Assembly (NCBI RefSeq): GCF_035610345.1
Contig: NZ_CP141212.1
Location: forward strand, 1,989,976 to 2,053,975
Length of the DNA stretch: 64,000 nucleotides
From: Sinorhizobium meliloti
GTDB taxonomy: Bacteria; Pseudomonadota; Alphaproteobacteria; Rhizobiales; Rhizobiaceae
Reading direction: 5' to 3'
Positions 8,844 through 19,218 of this stretch are shown in pieces. Made by a program: the position numbers and the translations under genes. Position 1 is the stretch's first letter. Each line of letters starts with the position of its first letter. Below the pieces are notes generated by a model. That model was not told where the DNA came from. It saw only the letters and a program-made list of their open reading frames with translations, and searched no databases.

Positions 8844-10021
8844 TGCAACGCTCCCGGTTCCTGCAGCATGCCAATTCGTTCGTCCTGATTGCGCCCTTGG
8901 CGCTATTCCTTCTGTTCTTCTTCGTCGTCCCTTTGGGAACCATGATGAAGACTGCCGTTTCCGATCCCGTAGCGTCTCACGCGCTACCTACCGTAGCTGC
9001 TGCCCTCGACGGATGGGACCGCTCTAGCGCTCCGCCGGTGGAGGCGCAGAGAGCGCTGGTCGTAGACATTCAGGGAATACAGGACGACGAATTGTTTGGT
9101 GACCTCGTTCGCCGGCTGAACAGCGCGAAGTCGGGTTTTCGAACATTGATGAGCAAGACCAGGACGGCCGTTGCCGATGACCCTAGCCTCGGTGACCTCA
9201 CCTCCGTCGATCGGCGATGGAACGACCCGGCATTCTGGATTGCAGTGCAGGACGCCGCAAGCTCGCCTGTCACCGACCGAAATCTTCTTGCGGCTGTCGA
9301 CCTGACGCGTGACAAGAATGGCAACGTGGTCGACGCGCCGGCCGGTACCTCGGCAAATCGCGAAACGCTGCTTCGCACCATGGTCATGGCGGGCATGGTG
9401 ACCGTCTGCACCATTTTGATCGGCTTGCCCTTCGCGATGGTGGCCGCCTCGACCAATGGCTGGAGGCGTCAACTCCTGCTTGGAGCGGTTCTGCTTCCGC
9501 TTTGGACATCGCTGCTCGTCAGAACGGCCGCCTGGTACATCATTCTGCAAGACAATGGTCTGATCAACATGACGCTCCAGGCAATCGGCCTGACGGACGG
9601 GCCATTGCCTTTGATCTTCAATCGGTTAGGCGTCGTCATCGCCATGACCCATGTCCTGCTTCCCTTCATGGTATTGCCGATCTTCAGTGTTTTGATCGGC
9701 ATTCCCAAGAACCTGATGCCAGCCGCGGCCTCACTTGGCGCGTCACCTTTTCGATCATTCCTTTCGGTGCTTTTGCCACTCAGCCTGCGAGGCGTCGTGT
9801 CCGGATCGCTGCTCGTGTTCATGAGCGCTCTTGGGTATTACATCACACCTGCACTGATCGGCGGCGCAAAGGATCAGATGATCAGCGCCGTGATCGCCTA
9901 CTATGCAACGGGCGCGGCCAACTGGGGCATGGCAGGCGCGCTCGGGATCGTTCTCCTGACCGCAACGGTCATCCTTTACGTCGTCTACCTGCGGCTCTCA
10001 TCCGAGGAGGCAAGGACATGA
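8840..10021 (+). CDS. ABC transporter permease (PotB-like) with large periplasmic insert
   Basis: 393-residue inner-membrane permease. The first membrane segment lies at about residues 15-37. It is followed by roughly 130 polar residues (about 40-170) before the remaining five membrane segments, which carry the EAA-type cytoplasmic loop (PAAASLGASPFRSFLSVLLP). Standard PotB proteins are about 280 residues, so the extra soluble domain, presumably periplasmic, accounts for the size difference. The ATG at 8840 overlaps the ATPase stop; another in-frame ATG at 8825 would add five residues. It pairs with the next gene. Confidence 0.88.
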   Translation: MMQRSRFLQHANSFVLIAPLALFLLFFFVVPLGTMMKTAVSDPVASHALPTVAAALDGWDRSSAPPVEAQRALVVDIQGIQDDELFGDLVRRLNSAKSGFRTLMSKTRTAVADDPSLGDLTSVDRRWNDPAFWIAVQDAASSPVTDRNLLAAVDLTRDKNGNVVDAPAGTSANRETLLRTMVMAGMVTVCTILIGLPFAMVAASTNGWRRQLLLGAVLLPLWTSLLVRTAAWYIILQDNGLINMTLQAIGLTDGPLPLIFNRLGVVIAMTHVLLPFMVLPIFSVLIGIPKNLMPAAASLGASPFRSFLSVLLPLSLRGVVSGSLLVFMSALGYYITPALIGGAKDQMISAVIAYYATGAANWGMAGALGIVLLTATVILYVVYLRLSSEEART

Positions 10022-10803
10022 GGACGCTTTCCCTGTCCAAGGCGATATTCGGCTCGGCCGTCGTCATCTTTCTCATGGCCCCGCTATTTGCGATCCTGCC
10101 GCTGGCCTTCACCGACAGCGTGTTCCTCAACTATCCGATCCCTGACTTTTCGTTGAGGTGGTTCGATGAATTGTTCACTGCCGATGCCTGGCGGCGCTCG
10201 ATTATCAACAGCCTGATCATCGGAGCAGGAACGACGGTGCTTGCCACCGTGCTGGGTACGGTCGCCTCGCTTGGGCTTCGCGGAAAATCCGTATCGCTCC
10301 TGTTCGGTTTTTTCCGCACTGTGTTCCTGCTTCCGATGGTGGTTCCAGCGGTGGTGCTGGGCGTCGGTATGCAGTTGATGTTCGCCCAGTATGGGCTCGC
10401 GAATACCTATTTGGGAGTGATCATAGCTCATTCGGTGATCGCCATCCCGTTCGTGGTGGTGAACGTCACGGCCGCGCTACAAGGCATAGACCGTCGGCTT
10501 GAAAACGCTGCGGCCAGCCTCGGGGCATCGCCGACGGTCGTCCTCAAGACGGTTACACTGCCTTTGGCCATGCCCGGAATCATTTCAGGAGCAGTCTTCG
10601 CGTTTGCGACCTCGCTGGATGAGGTGGTGCTGACGCTGTTCGTCGCGGGTCCCAACCAGAGAACCGTTGCACGGCAAATGTTCTCCACGATCCGCGAGAA
10701 CATCAGCCCCGCCATTGCTGCCGCCGCATTCCTGTTCATCGTAGGCACCGTCCTGATTGCAGCCTTGGCTTACCTTGTACGAAGGAAGCGGCAGGTCGCA
10801 TGA
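10018..10803 (+). CDS. ABC transporter permease (PotC-like)
   Basis: 261-residue second permease of the importer, with six predicted membrane segments and the EAA motif ENAAASLGASPTVVLKTVTL near residue 165. The ATG at 10018 overlaps the previous stop by four bases. This is the last gene of the unit binding protein-ATPase-permease-permease; a rhizobial palindromic repeat lies about 130 bases further on. Confidence 0.9.
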   Translation: MRTLSLSKAIFGSAVVIFLMAPLFAILPLAFTDSVFLNYPIPDFSLRWFDELFTADAWRRSIINSLIIGAGTTVLATVLGTVASLGLRGKSVSLLFGFFRTVFLLPMVVPAVVLGVGMQLMFAQYGLANTYLGVIIAHSVIAIPFVVVNVTAALQGIDRRLENAAASLGASPTVVLKTVTLPLAMPGIISGAVFAFATSLDEVVLTLFVAGPNQRTVARQMFSTIRENISPAIAAAAFLFIVGTVLIAALAYLVRRKRQVA

Positions 10804-10927
10804 GCTGGATCGGCGCACTTTCATAAAAGGCCACGACGGAAAGCCTGCACGCAAGCGGGCCGAAGGGGACCCGCGGCAATGTTCCGGCCCTCAAATGGCT
10901 TAATGGGAAGCAACTCACCTGCAGCTA

Positions 10928-11000
10928 GTCCCTTCTCCCCGTCAAACGGGGAGAAGGTCGCGGCAGCGGGATGAGGGGCAATTTCGAAAAAGTGCCCCTC
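10928..11000. repeat. RIME-like palindromic intergenic repeat
   Basis: A 12-base perfect stem CCTTCTCCCCGT / ACGGGGAGAAGG (10931-10942, 10946-10957) is followed by GGATGAGGGGCA and a second stem GAGGGGCA / TGCCCCTC (10973-10980, 10993-11000). This pattern is characteristic of rhizobial intergenic mosaic repeats, and a related copy lies at 13538-13582. It sits between two converging genes and may act as a terminator for both. Confidence 0.75.
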
Positions 11001-11009
11001 AGCGCAGCG

Positions 11010-12164
<1,155 letters not shown>

Positions 12165-12406
12165 TCACCGCCCATCGAGCCCCCGTCCGCCCATCCGGGA
12201 CGTCGCAAGGTCTCTTTCCTCCTCGTTAGTGCCGACAACGCCGAAGCCCGCGAAGGCTTCGCGCACCGCGGCACACGTGCACCATACATAATCGATAATG
12301 CATGTCCAGCGACCGTGTTGCGGCGTCTTCTTCGACTTTTGTATAAGACGTCGCAAGCGGTTGGAAACTGCCCAAAATCGAGGCAAATCAATGCATTCGA
12401 ACCGAT

Positions 12407-13435
12407 TCAGAGCTCGGCGGATCTGGCCCAGAGATTGACGTCGGCCTCGCGTGCGTAAAGGTCGATTTCGCTCAGTTCCTCTGATGTGAAAGCGTCGTTT
12501 TCCAGCGCCTTGACGCAATCGACGATCTGTGCGGAACGGCTGGCGCCGATCAGCGCCGAGGTGATGCGGCCGCCGCGCAGCACCCAGGCGAGTGCCATCT
12601 GAGCGAGCGTCTGGCCGCGCCGTTCGGCAATCGCGTTCAGCTTGCGAATATTGTCGATGATCCCCGGACGGATGAAATCCTTCTTGAGGAAGTGGTTCTG
12701 CGCGGCGCGGCTGTCCTCGGGAATGCCGCTCAGGTACTTCGTCGTCAGCATGCCCTGCGCGAGCGGCGAAAAGACGATCGAGCCGATGCCGAGCTCCTCC
12801 AGCGTGTCGACGAGGCCGTCATCTTCGACCCAACGGTTAAGCATCGAATAGCTCGGCTGGTGGATGAGACAGGGCGTGCCCATCTCCTTCAGGATCGCCG
12901 CCGCCTCGCGGGTACGCTGCGAGTTGTAGGACGAGATGCCGACATAGAGCGCACGCCCCGAACGGACGATGTGATCGAGCGCACCGCATGTCTCTTCGAG
13001 GGGCGTTTCCGGATCGAAGCGATGGGAATAGAAGATGTCGACATAATCGAGCCCCATGCGTTTGAGGCTCTGGTCGCAAGAGGCGACAAGATATTTCCGG
13101 CTGCCCCACTCGCCATAGGGGCCGGGCCACATGTCATAACCCGCCTTCGACGAGATGATGAGCTCGTCGCGCAGACCGGCGAAATCGGTGCGCATGATCT
13201 CGCCGAAGGCGATTTCGGCCGAGCCGGGCGGCGGACCGTAATTATTCGCCAGATCGAAATGGGTGATGCCGAGGTCGAAGGCCGTGCGGCACATGTCCAC
13301 CTTGCGGTCGTGCGGCGTGTCGCCACCGAAATTGTGCCAAAGACCGAGCGAAATCGCCGGGAGCTTCAAGCCGCTCCGGCCGCAGCGATTGTACTTCATC
13401 TTCTCGTATCTGTTTTCCGCCGGTTTCCAGGCCAT
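12407..13435 (-). CDS. Aldo/keto reductase (YghZ/Gpr-like)
   Basis: 342-residue NADPH-dependent reductase resembling the E. coli YghZ (L-glyceraldehyde-3-phosphate reductase) group across its whole length, including the N-terminal extension before MKYNRCGRSGLKLPAISLGL. The active-site tetrad is visible: Asp and Tyr in FDLANNYGP, Lys in ISSKAGYD, His in FYSHRFDP. The family detoxifies small aldehydes or reduces sugar-derived carbonyls. It is transcribed in the same direction as the downstream-facing sugar genes but is separated from the next by about 155 bases containing a repeat. Physiological substrate unknown. Confidence 0.88.
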   Translation of the reverse strand: MAWKPAENRYEKMKYNRCGRSGLKLPAISLGLWHNFGGDTPHDRKVDMCRTAFDLGITHFDLANNYGPPPGSAEIAFGEIMRTDFAGLRDELIISSKAGYDMWPGPYGEWGSRKYLVASCDQSLKRMGLDYVDIFYSHRFDPETPLEETCGALDHIVRSGRALYVGISSYNSQRTREAAAILKEMGTPCLIHQPSYSMLNRWVEDDGLVDTLEELGIGSIVFSPLAQGMLTTKYLSGIPEDSRAAQNHFLKKDFIRPGIIDNIRKLNAIAERRGQTLAQMALAWVLRGGRITSALIGASRSAQIVDCVKALENDAFTSEELSEIDLYAREADVNLWARSAEL

Positions 13436-13537
13436 GACTCATGTTCCTCGTTCGCTTCGGTGGCGTTGAATACCCCTCCCCACGAGGGTCCTCAAGGGGC
13501 AGCAGATCGATGAAGGGCCCCTTGATCCGCCTGGCGG

Positions 13538-13582
13538 CCCCTTCTCGCCATCAAAATGGGAGAAGGTGGCGGCAGGCGGATG
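13538..13582. repeat. RIME-like palindromic repeat, second copy
   Basis: Degenerate relative of the 10.93 kb element: CCTTCTCGCCAT / ATGGGAGAAGG around a short loop, followed by GGCGGCAGGCGGATG. It lies in the gap between the aldo/keto reductase and oxidoreductase genes. Confidence 0.65.
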
Positions 13583-13591
13583 GCACCCGGC

Positions 13592-14725
13592 TCAGCGCAG
13601 CAATGCCTGCGCCTCTTCAATGCCGAGCGCCGCCGGCTGGGTGCAGGTTGTCGACAGCGTGACGAAACTTCCCTCCTCGCCGGATTTGAGGATCGACACC
13701 ATCACGTCGACACCGTGCAGCGTGCGTTCCAGCGAGCAGCGGGCATCGCGCCCCTTGAGGATTGCGTCCGCCATATCCGCGAGCCCCGCCGTCCGATAAT
13801 TGGCGATCGGGCCGAGCGGATGGTCCCAATTGTTGACGGCGAAGGGGTGTTCCCACATTTCGAGCGGCTGGATGTCCTTATTCCGCCCGCTCGCCTCGAC
13901 CGTGCCGCCGAAGAAATTCGGATCTGGAACGAAGAGCGAGCCTTCGGTGCCATAAAGCTCCATATTCGCATGACGATGCGACCAGACATCCCAGCTTGCC
14001 GAAAGCGTGATGGTTGCGCCGTTCTGGAACTCGAGCAGGGCGTGAATGTTGGTGGGTGTCTTGACCGGGATAACCTCGCCGTTTCTGGGTTCGCTGGTGA
14101 TGGTCCGCGTCGTGCTCGCCATGGAGGAGAGTGCGCCGACCCGTTTCACCGGTCCGATCAGGTTGATCAGGTTTGCGATGTAATAGGGTCCGAGATCGAG
14201 AATCGGCCCGCCGCCCGGCAGGAAGAAGAAGTCCGGATTCGGATGCCACATCTCCATGCCCGGGCTCATGACATGACATGTACCGGAGGTGACCTGCCCG
14301 ATCTTGCCGGCGTCGATATAGGCGCGGGCAAGCTGGTGCGCCCCACCCAGGAAAGTGTCCGGTGCGCAACCGACCGTCAGCCCCTTTCCGGTGGCAATTC
14401 TCCTTAGCTCCTCCCCCTGCTCCAGCGAGAGCACAAGCGGCTTTTCGGAATAGACATGCTTGCCGGCTTCCAGAATGGCTTTCGAGACCGGAAAATGCGC
14501 CTCCGGGATCGTCAGATTGACGACGATGTCAACTTCCGGATTGGCGAGCAGTGCATCGATGCTCTGCGCAGTCACGTCGAATTCGGCGCCGCGTGCTTCC
14601 GCCGCCGCCGGATTGATGTCGGCACAGGCGGCGATCCGAATGCCCTTGAACAGTGGAGCAAGCTTGAAATAGGTCGTGGAGATATTGCCGCATCCGACGA
14701 TGCCGACACCAAGTTCTTTTGTCAT
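13592..14725 (-). CDS. Gfo/Idh/MocA family NAD(P)-dependent oxidoreductase
   Basis: 377 residues. An N-terminal Rossmann fold opens with VGIVGCGNISTTYFK (dinucleotide site at about residues 7-20), followed by the family EKPLVLSLEQGEEL motif whose Lys is catalytic, and a C-terminal alpha/beta sheet domain (residues 135-365). Members oxidise or epimerise sugars and inositols. Next upstream on the same strand is a sugar isomerase-like gene with a 16-base gap, so the two are probably co-transcribed and act in sequence on a sugar released by the beta-mannosidase (inference). The start at 14725 is set by homology to MTKELGVGIVG. Confidence 0.88.
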   Translation of the reverse strand: MTKELGVGIVGCGNISTTYFKLAPLFKGIRIAACADINPAAAEARGAEFDVTAQSIDALLANPEVDIVVNLTIPEAHFPVSKAILEAGKHVYSEKPLVLSLEQGEELRRIATGKGLTVGCAPDTFLGGAHQLARAYIDAGKIGQVTSGTCHVMSPGMEMWHPNPDFFFLPGGGPILDLGPYYIANLINLIGPVKRVGALSSMASTTRTITSEPRNGEVIPVKTPTNIHALLEFQNGATITLSASWDVWSHRHANMELYGTEGSLFVPDPNFFGGTVEASGRNKDIQPLEMWEHPFAVNNWDHPLGPIANYRTAGLADMADAILKGRDARCSLERTLHGVDVMVSILKSGEEGSFVTLSTTCTQPAALGIEEAQALLR

Positions 14726-14741
14726 GGGAGTTTTCCGTCGA

Positions 14742-15503
14742 TCAGTAGGATTGAATCGAAGCCAGCGAGCGCTTGGCGAAACGCCTGAAGTCGCTGGGAT
14801 TGTCGTGTTCGGCGACAAAATACTTGGCCGAAGTTCTGGAAAGCGCCTGGATCAGTGCCTTCCAGTCGAGCGTTCCCTCCCCGACGTCGGCCCAACCATC
14901 CTCGTCCGCATTCTCGCCCTTGGGCGCGATGTCCTTGACATGGACGGCCGTGATGCGGGTCGGATATTTCGAGATCCAGGCGAAGGGGTCTCCCCCGCCG
15001 CGCACGATCCAGGCGATATCCGCCTCCCAGGAAAGGTCCGGGCCGCCGGCGAAAATCTGGTCGAGCGGCACCGAGCCGTCGGCGAGTGCATGGAACTCGA
15101 AGTCGTGATTGTGCCAGCCGAAGTCGAGCCCGGCGTCGCGGAACGGCTTGCCGGCCGCCTGCAGCCGTGCCCCGAATGCTCGCCATCCGCCCGCATCCAT
15201 CGGGCGCTGGTCCGGCATCAGGTAAGGGCAATAGATAGCGCGAATGCCGAGCGCCTCGGCTATCTCAAGCACGCGGGGCGCGTCGCTTTCCAGCATATCC
15301 AGGCCGAAATGCGCGGTCGGCATCGAAAGGCCGTTACGATCGAGCCCGGCCTTGAAATCGGCGATCTCCGCATCCGAGAGGGCCGCGTAAAGGGCTCCGT
15401 AGCCTTCCACCTGTGTGTAGCCCGCGGAGCCGATAGCAGAGAGGACTTCGGCAAAAGGCGGGAAATTGCGGGCGCTGTAGAGCTGGAAGCTGACGTCTTT
15501 CAT
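14742..15503 (-). CDS. Sugar phosphate isomerase/epimerase-like TIM barrel protein
   Basis: 253-residue member of the xylose-isomerase-like AP-endonuclease-2 superfamily. Seen: the N-terminal VSFQLYSARNFPPF strand, YCPYLMP, FGWHNHDFEF with metal-binding His and Glu, AWIVRGGGDPFAWI, AVHVKDIAPKGENADEDGW and the late VAEHDNPSD metal-site segment. These proteins interconvert ketoses or inosose-type sugars with a divalent metal. It lies between the beta-mannosidase and oxidoreductase genes, suggesting processing of a mannose-derived or other sugar. The start at 15503 follows GGAGATTTC. Confidence 0.85.
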   Translation of the reverse strand: MKDVSFQLYSARNFPPFAEVLSAIGSAGYTQVEGYGALYAALSDAEIADFKAGLDRNGLSMPTAHFGLDMLESDAPRVLEIAEALGIRAIYCPYLMPDQRPMDAGGWRAFGARLQAAGKPFRDAGLDFGWHNHDFEFHALADGSVPLDQIFAGGPDLSWEADIAWIVRGGGDPFAWISKYPTRITAVHVKDIAPKGENADEDGWADVGEGTLDWKALIQALSRTSAKYFVAEHDNPSDFRRFAKRSLASIQSY

Positions 15504-15559
15504 GGAAATCTCCTGGTGGTTCGTTGAACGGTTGCCTGGGAGTGCGCGTAAAATGGGGC

Positions 15560-18055
15560 TCACCCTTTTCCCTGGCAGGATTCGAGATCGTAGGCGCTGA
15601 AGCGTGGGCTCACGCCCGCGTCGACCGGCAGCCTTGGCGTGAATCGGATCGATTTCGTCTCGCCGGCGGTCAGATCGAAGGCATTGTCGGAATAGCGTCC
15701 CTCGACATCGGCTTCGATCATGACGTGCAGCGCCAGCCCGGCGGCCGTTACGGCGACATCGAAGGAACCGTCCGGCCGAGGCGCCGTCTCGATGGTCAGG
15801 CCGGAAGGCACGAGATCGAGCGCTTTATAGGTACCGTGGACATAGTGTCCTTCGCCCGTTGCCCCGTTCGAAGCTTCGAAAGACCAGAAGAGCAGCGTGT
15901 CGGGTGGAATGTCCTTCGCGGCGATGGTCACGAGCGTCGACGCGCGATCGGCCGGGCACGTCCCCGCGGCGGCGAGCAGCGGCTGCCGAGTGCCGTCGAG
16001 CGAAACCAGAAACGCCTGCAACTCGACCGTCACCGGCTCGGCCGTGTCGTTCACCATCGAGAAGGCGATTTCCCGCCCATCCGTGGAGGGAATTGCGGCA
16101 ACGGCAACCGGCTGGAAGAAGCGGCGCGCCATGTAGTGCATCGCCTTCCAATGTCCGCCATAGTCGAGGCTCGACCAGGACGCGACCGGCCAGGTGTCGT
16201 TGAGCTGCCAATAGAGCGTGCCCATGCAATGGGGCTTCAGCGACCGCCAGTAGTCGACGGCCGTCCGGATCGCCAAGCCCTGCTGGATCTGGCTCAGATA
16301 GACGAAGCTCGGAAAATCCTTGGGGAACCGGAAGTAGCGGAACATGGTGCCGGCGATGCGTTCGTTGCCGCCGGCATTCTTCTGATGGGTCTCCATCACC
16401 GGCGAGGCGATGTTGAGGTCGCGCGTTTCGGCGAACTGCCGGATGACCGGCATCGAGGTGTAGGACTGGAATCCGAATTCCGAGCAGAAGCGCGGCCGCA
16501 CGGTGCGGTAATTGTCGAAGGACTTGTTCTCGTGCCAGACGGACCAGTAGTGCATGTCGCCGGCCCCGTCGGCGTGCCAGGCGTCGCCGAAATCGAGGTA
16601 TCCGACGGAGGGGCTGGACGGCCACCAGATCGCTTCCGGGCAGGCCTGCTTCATCGACGCCTCGACCGTCCGGTTCAGGCGGTCGTAGGAGACCAGATAG
16701 CGGTCGCGATCCCTGCGGCTCTCCTCGAACCAGGTAAGCGCGCCGACAAGCTCGTTGTCGCCGCACCAGAGCGCGAGGGACGGATGGGTCGAAAGCCGCC
16801 TGACCTGATAGTCCACTTCGGCCGCAACGTTCTCCAGAAAATCCGGCGTCGACGGGTAGAGATTGCAGGCGAACATGAAGTCCTGCCAGACGAGCAGACC
16901 GAGCCGGTCGCAAAGATCGTAGAACCAGTCGGGCTCATAGAAGCCGCCGCCCCAGACGCGGATCATGTTCATGTTCGCGTCCACCGCCGAGCGGAGAAGG
17001 TCCTCGACACTTTCGGGCGTGACGCGCGACATCAGCGCATCCGCCGGTATCCAGTTGGCCCCGCGGCAGAAGATCTCCCGGCCGTTTACCCGGAAGGCGA
17101 AGCGGCTTCCCGCCTCGTCCTTATCGGTGACGAGCTCGATCGTGCGGAAGCCGATCTGCCGCGTGACGATTTCGCCGGGCACCTCCACCTTGAGGGTCGA
17201 GAACGCCTGATCGCCGCTGCCGGCCGGCCACCAGCGCCTGGGCTCCTGCACCGTGAAGACATGGGTAAGGCGCGTTTCCCCGGCGCCGACCGCGCAATCC
17301 AGTCGTTCGCGCACGCCGTCGAGCATGAAATGGACCGGCACGATACCGGGATCGCGGGCGAAAAGCTGGACCGTCACCTGCAGATCGACGCAGCCGTCAT
17401 CCAGCCACATCTGGCGCGTGGTGACATGTTCGATGCGAGCCGTTTCCAGCCGGCAGAGCGCCAGCGAGCCGTAGATCCCGAGCGGCGCGATGGCGATATT
17501 CCAGTCCCAGCCGAAATGGCATTGCGGCTTGCGCAGCATGTTGCCGTTGGCGATCGGCGAATTGCCGTCATGGTAGGGCACGTAGAAGGGTTGCGCCGCC
17601 TGCCGCCGCGCTCCCTCGGCAATTGCCGAATGGAGCACGATGCGGATGCGGTTCTCGCCGGCGACGATCGCGTCCGATACGTCGGGCCGATAACGGCGGA
17701 AGCAATTCTCGGACTGCAATACGCGCTCATCGTTGACGTAGACCGAGGCGACCGTGTCGATGCTTTCGAAGTCGAGATACCATCCCCCGTTCAGATCGTC
17801 GGCATCGATGACGACGGTGCGCTCGAGCACCCAGTCTTTCCGGGCGACCCACTGGATATCGGCCTCGTTTCGGCCGCGATAGGGATCGGCGATGATGCCG
17901 GCTCGCTGCAACGCGCTGTGCACGTCGCCCGGCAGCGCGATCGTCAGGGCGTGGCTGTTGTCGGCGGCGGCAAGCAGCCAATCGCCGGAAAGGTCGATAC
18001 GGATGGAATCGCGGTTCGGGGTTTCGGAGGGCATTTCCATGATCCATTCGTGCAC
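15560..18055 (-). CDS. Beta-mannosidase, glycoside hydrolase family 2
   Basis: 831 residues. It cleaves beta-linked mannose from the non-reducing end of manno-oligosaccharides or mannosylated glycans. Domain order: sugar-binding jelly roll (about 15-195), immunoglobulin-like domain (205-310), TIM barrel (315-600) and C-terminal beta domains. Catalytic residues are visible: the acid/base Glu435 in WCGDNEL and the nucleophile Glu526 in RFCSEFGFQS. WDWNIAIAPLGIYG near residue 183 is typical of beta-mannosidases rather than beta-galactosidases. No signal peptide, so the substrate is imported, most likely by the ABC genes upstream on this strand. Met6 and Met8 are alternative starts. Confidence 0.92.
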   Translation of the reverse strand: MHEWIMEMPSETPNRDSIRIDLSGDWLLAAADNSHALTIALPGDVHSALQRAGIIADPYRGRNEADIQWVARKDWVLERTVVIDADDLNGGWYLDFESIDTVASVYVNDERVLQSENCFRRYRPDVSDAIVAGENRIRIVLHSAIAEGARRQAAQPFYVPYHDGNSPIANGNMLRKPQCHFGWDWNIAIAPLGIYGSLALCRLETARIEHVTTRQMWLDDGCVDLQVTVQLFARDPGIVPVHFMLDGVRERLDCAVGAGETRLTHVFTVQEPRRWWPAGSGDQAFSTLKVEVPGEIVTRQIGFRTIELVTDKDEAGSRFAFRVNGREIFCRGANWIPADALMSRVTPESVEDLLRSAVDANMNMIRVWGGGFYEPDWFYDLCDRLGLLVWQDFMFACNLYPSTPDFLENVAAEVDYQVRRLSTHPSLALWCGDNELVGALTWFEESRRDRDRYLVSYDRLNRTVEASMKQACPEAIWWPSSPSVGYLDFGDAWHADGAGDMHYWSVWHENKSFDNYRTVRPRFCSEFGFQSYTSMPVIRQFAETRDLNIASPVMETHQKNAGGNERIAGTMFRYFRFPKDFPSFVYLSQIQQGLAIRTAVDYWRSLKPHCMGTLYWQLNDTWPVASWSSLDYGGHWKAMHYMARRFFQPVAVAAIPSTDGREIAFSMVNDTAEPVTVELQAFLVSLDGTRQPLLAAAGTCPADRASTLVTIAAKDIPPDTLLFWSFEASNGATGEGHYVHGTYKALDLVPSGLTIETAPRPDGSFDVAVTAAGLALHVMIEADVEGRYSDNAFDLTAGETKSIRFTPRLPVDAGVSPRFSAYDLESCQGKG

Positions 18056-18126
18056 CGGGCGGCCTGCACCGGCGCCGTTTCATCGATACGGACCGAGTTT
18101 GGTATCCCGGTCCCCTTCTCGGCTCG

Positions 18127-19212
18127 TCAGAGGCGGTTTTCACTCTCGGCGTCGAAGATCGACGCCACGCCCATGTCGAAGGTAAGGCGCACGGTGCTGC
18201 CCGGCGGGTAGCGCCTCTGGCCGGCAATCCGCACCGACATCGATTGGCCGGCAAATGTCAGCCATAGGAGGTTGTCGGCCCCCATCGGTTCCTCGATGTC
18301 GACGACCGCTTGGTGCGCCGGCTCGCCGTCCCTCGCCTCATCGACCTTCACGTGCTCCGGCCGCAGACCGAGAACGACCTTCCGGCCGGGCTGCAGCCTG
18401 GTGTGCGCCGGATAGTCGGTCACGTCGAAAGCGATGCCTCCGACCCGAACGAAGCTGCGTCCGTCCTTTGCCTCCACCTCGCCGCGGAAGAAATTCATCG
18501 AGGGCGAACCGATGAAGCCGGCGACGAAGAGGTTCTCCGGGGCGTTATAGATCGTCATCGGATCGGCGAGTTGCTGGATCACGCCGCTTTTCATGACGGC
18601 GATCCGGTCGGCCAGCGTCAGCGCTTCGATCTGGTCATGGGTGACATAGATCATCGTGTTCTTCAGCGACTGATGCAGGCGCTTGATCTCCACGCGCAGT
18701 TCGGAACGCAGCTTGGCATCGAGGTTCGACAGCGGCTCGTCGAAAAGGAAGACGTCGACGTCGCGCACCAGCGCCCGGCCGATCGCCACACGCTGCCGCT
18801 GACCGCCGGAGAGCTCCGAGGGTTTGCGCTTGAGCAGCGGCTGGATCTGCAGGATCTCCGCGGCACGCGTCACGCGCTTGTCGATTTCGGCCGGCGGGAT
18901 CTTGGCGACCTTCAAGCCGAAGGAGAGATTCTTCTCGACGGTCATTTGCGGATAGAGCGCATAGGACTGGAACACCATGCCGATGCCGCGGTCCTTCGGC
19001 TCCTCCCAGGTGACGTTGCGGTCCTTGATGAAGATTTGCCCGTCGGAGACGTCGAGCAGCCCGGCAATGCAATTGAGCAGCGTGGACTTGCCGCACCCGG
19101 ATGAGCCGAGCAGGACGAGAAACTCCCCGTGATCGATGTCGAGATTGAGCCTGTCGAGCACGGTGACGGCGCCGAAATTCAACGACAGATCCCTGACAGA
19201 TACGCTTGTCAT
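18127..19212 (-). CDS. Sugar ABC transporter ATP-binding protein (UgpC/MsmK-like)
   Basis: 361-residue ATPase of the carbohydrate CUT1 importer class. Walker A GSSGCGKSTLLN, Q-loop VFQSYALYPQMT, signature LSGGQRQRVAIGRAL, Walker B VFLFDEPLSNLD and switch VTHDQIEALTLAD are all present. The C-terminal 120 residues form the TOBE/OB regulatory domain (VVLGLRPEHVKV). It begins six bases after the permease gene and is followed by the beta-mannosidase gene, so import and hydrolysis are co-expressed. Confidence 0.93.
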   Translation of the reverse strand: MTSVSVRDLSLNFGAVTVLDRLNLDIDHGEFLVLLGSSGCGKSTLLNCIAGLLDVSDGQIFIKDRNVTWEEPKDRGIGMVFQSYALYPQMTVEKNLSFGLKVAKIPPAEIDKRVTRAAEILQIQPLLKRKPSELSGGQRQRVAIGRALVRDVDVFLFDEPLSNLDAKLRSELRVEIKRLHQSLKNTMIYVTHDQIEALTLADRIAVMKSGVIQQLADPMTIYNAPENLFVAGFIGSPSMNFFRGEVEAKDGRSFVRVGGIAFDVTDYPAHTRLQPGRKVVLGLRPEHVKVDEARDGEPAHQAVVDIEEPMGADNLLWLTFAGQSMSVRIAGQRRYPPGSTVRLTFDMGVASIFDAESENRL

Positions 19213-19218
19213 GCTTGC

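Noticed and set aside
15524..18211. A very long open frame (over 890 codons) on the plus strand opposite the beta-mannosidase
   Set aside because: It is the antisense shadow of a high-GC gene. Its translation is Arg/Asp/Val-rich with no domain, while the minus strand shows both GH2 catalytic motifs.
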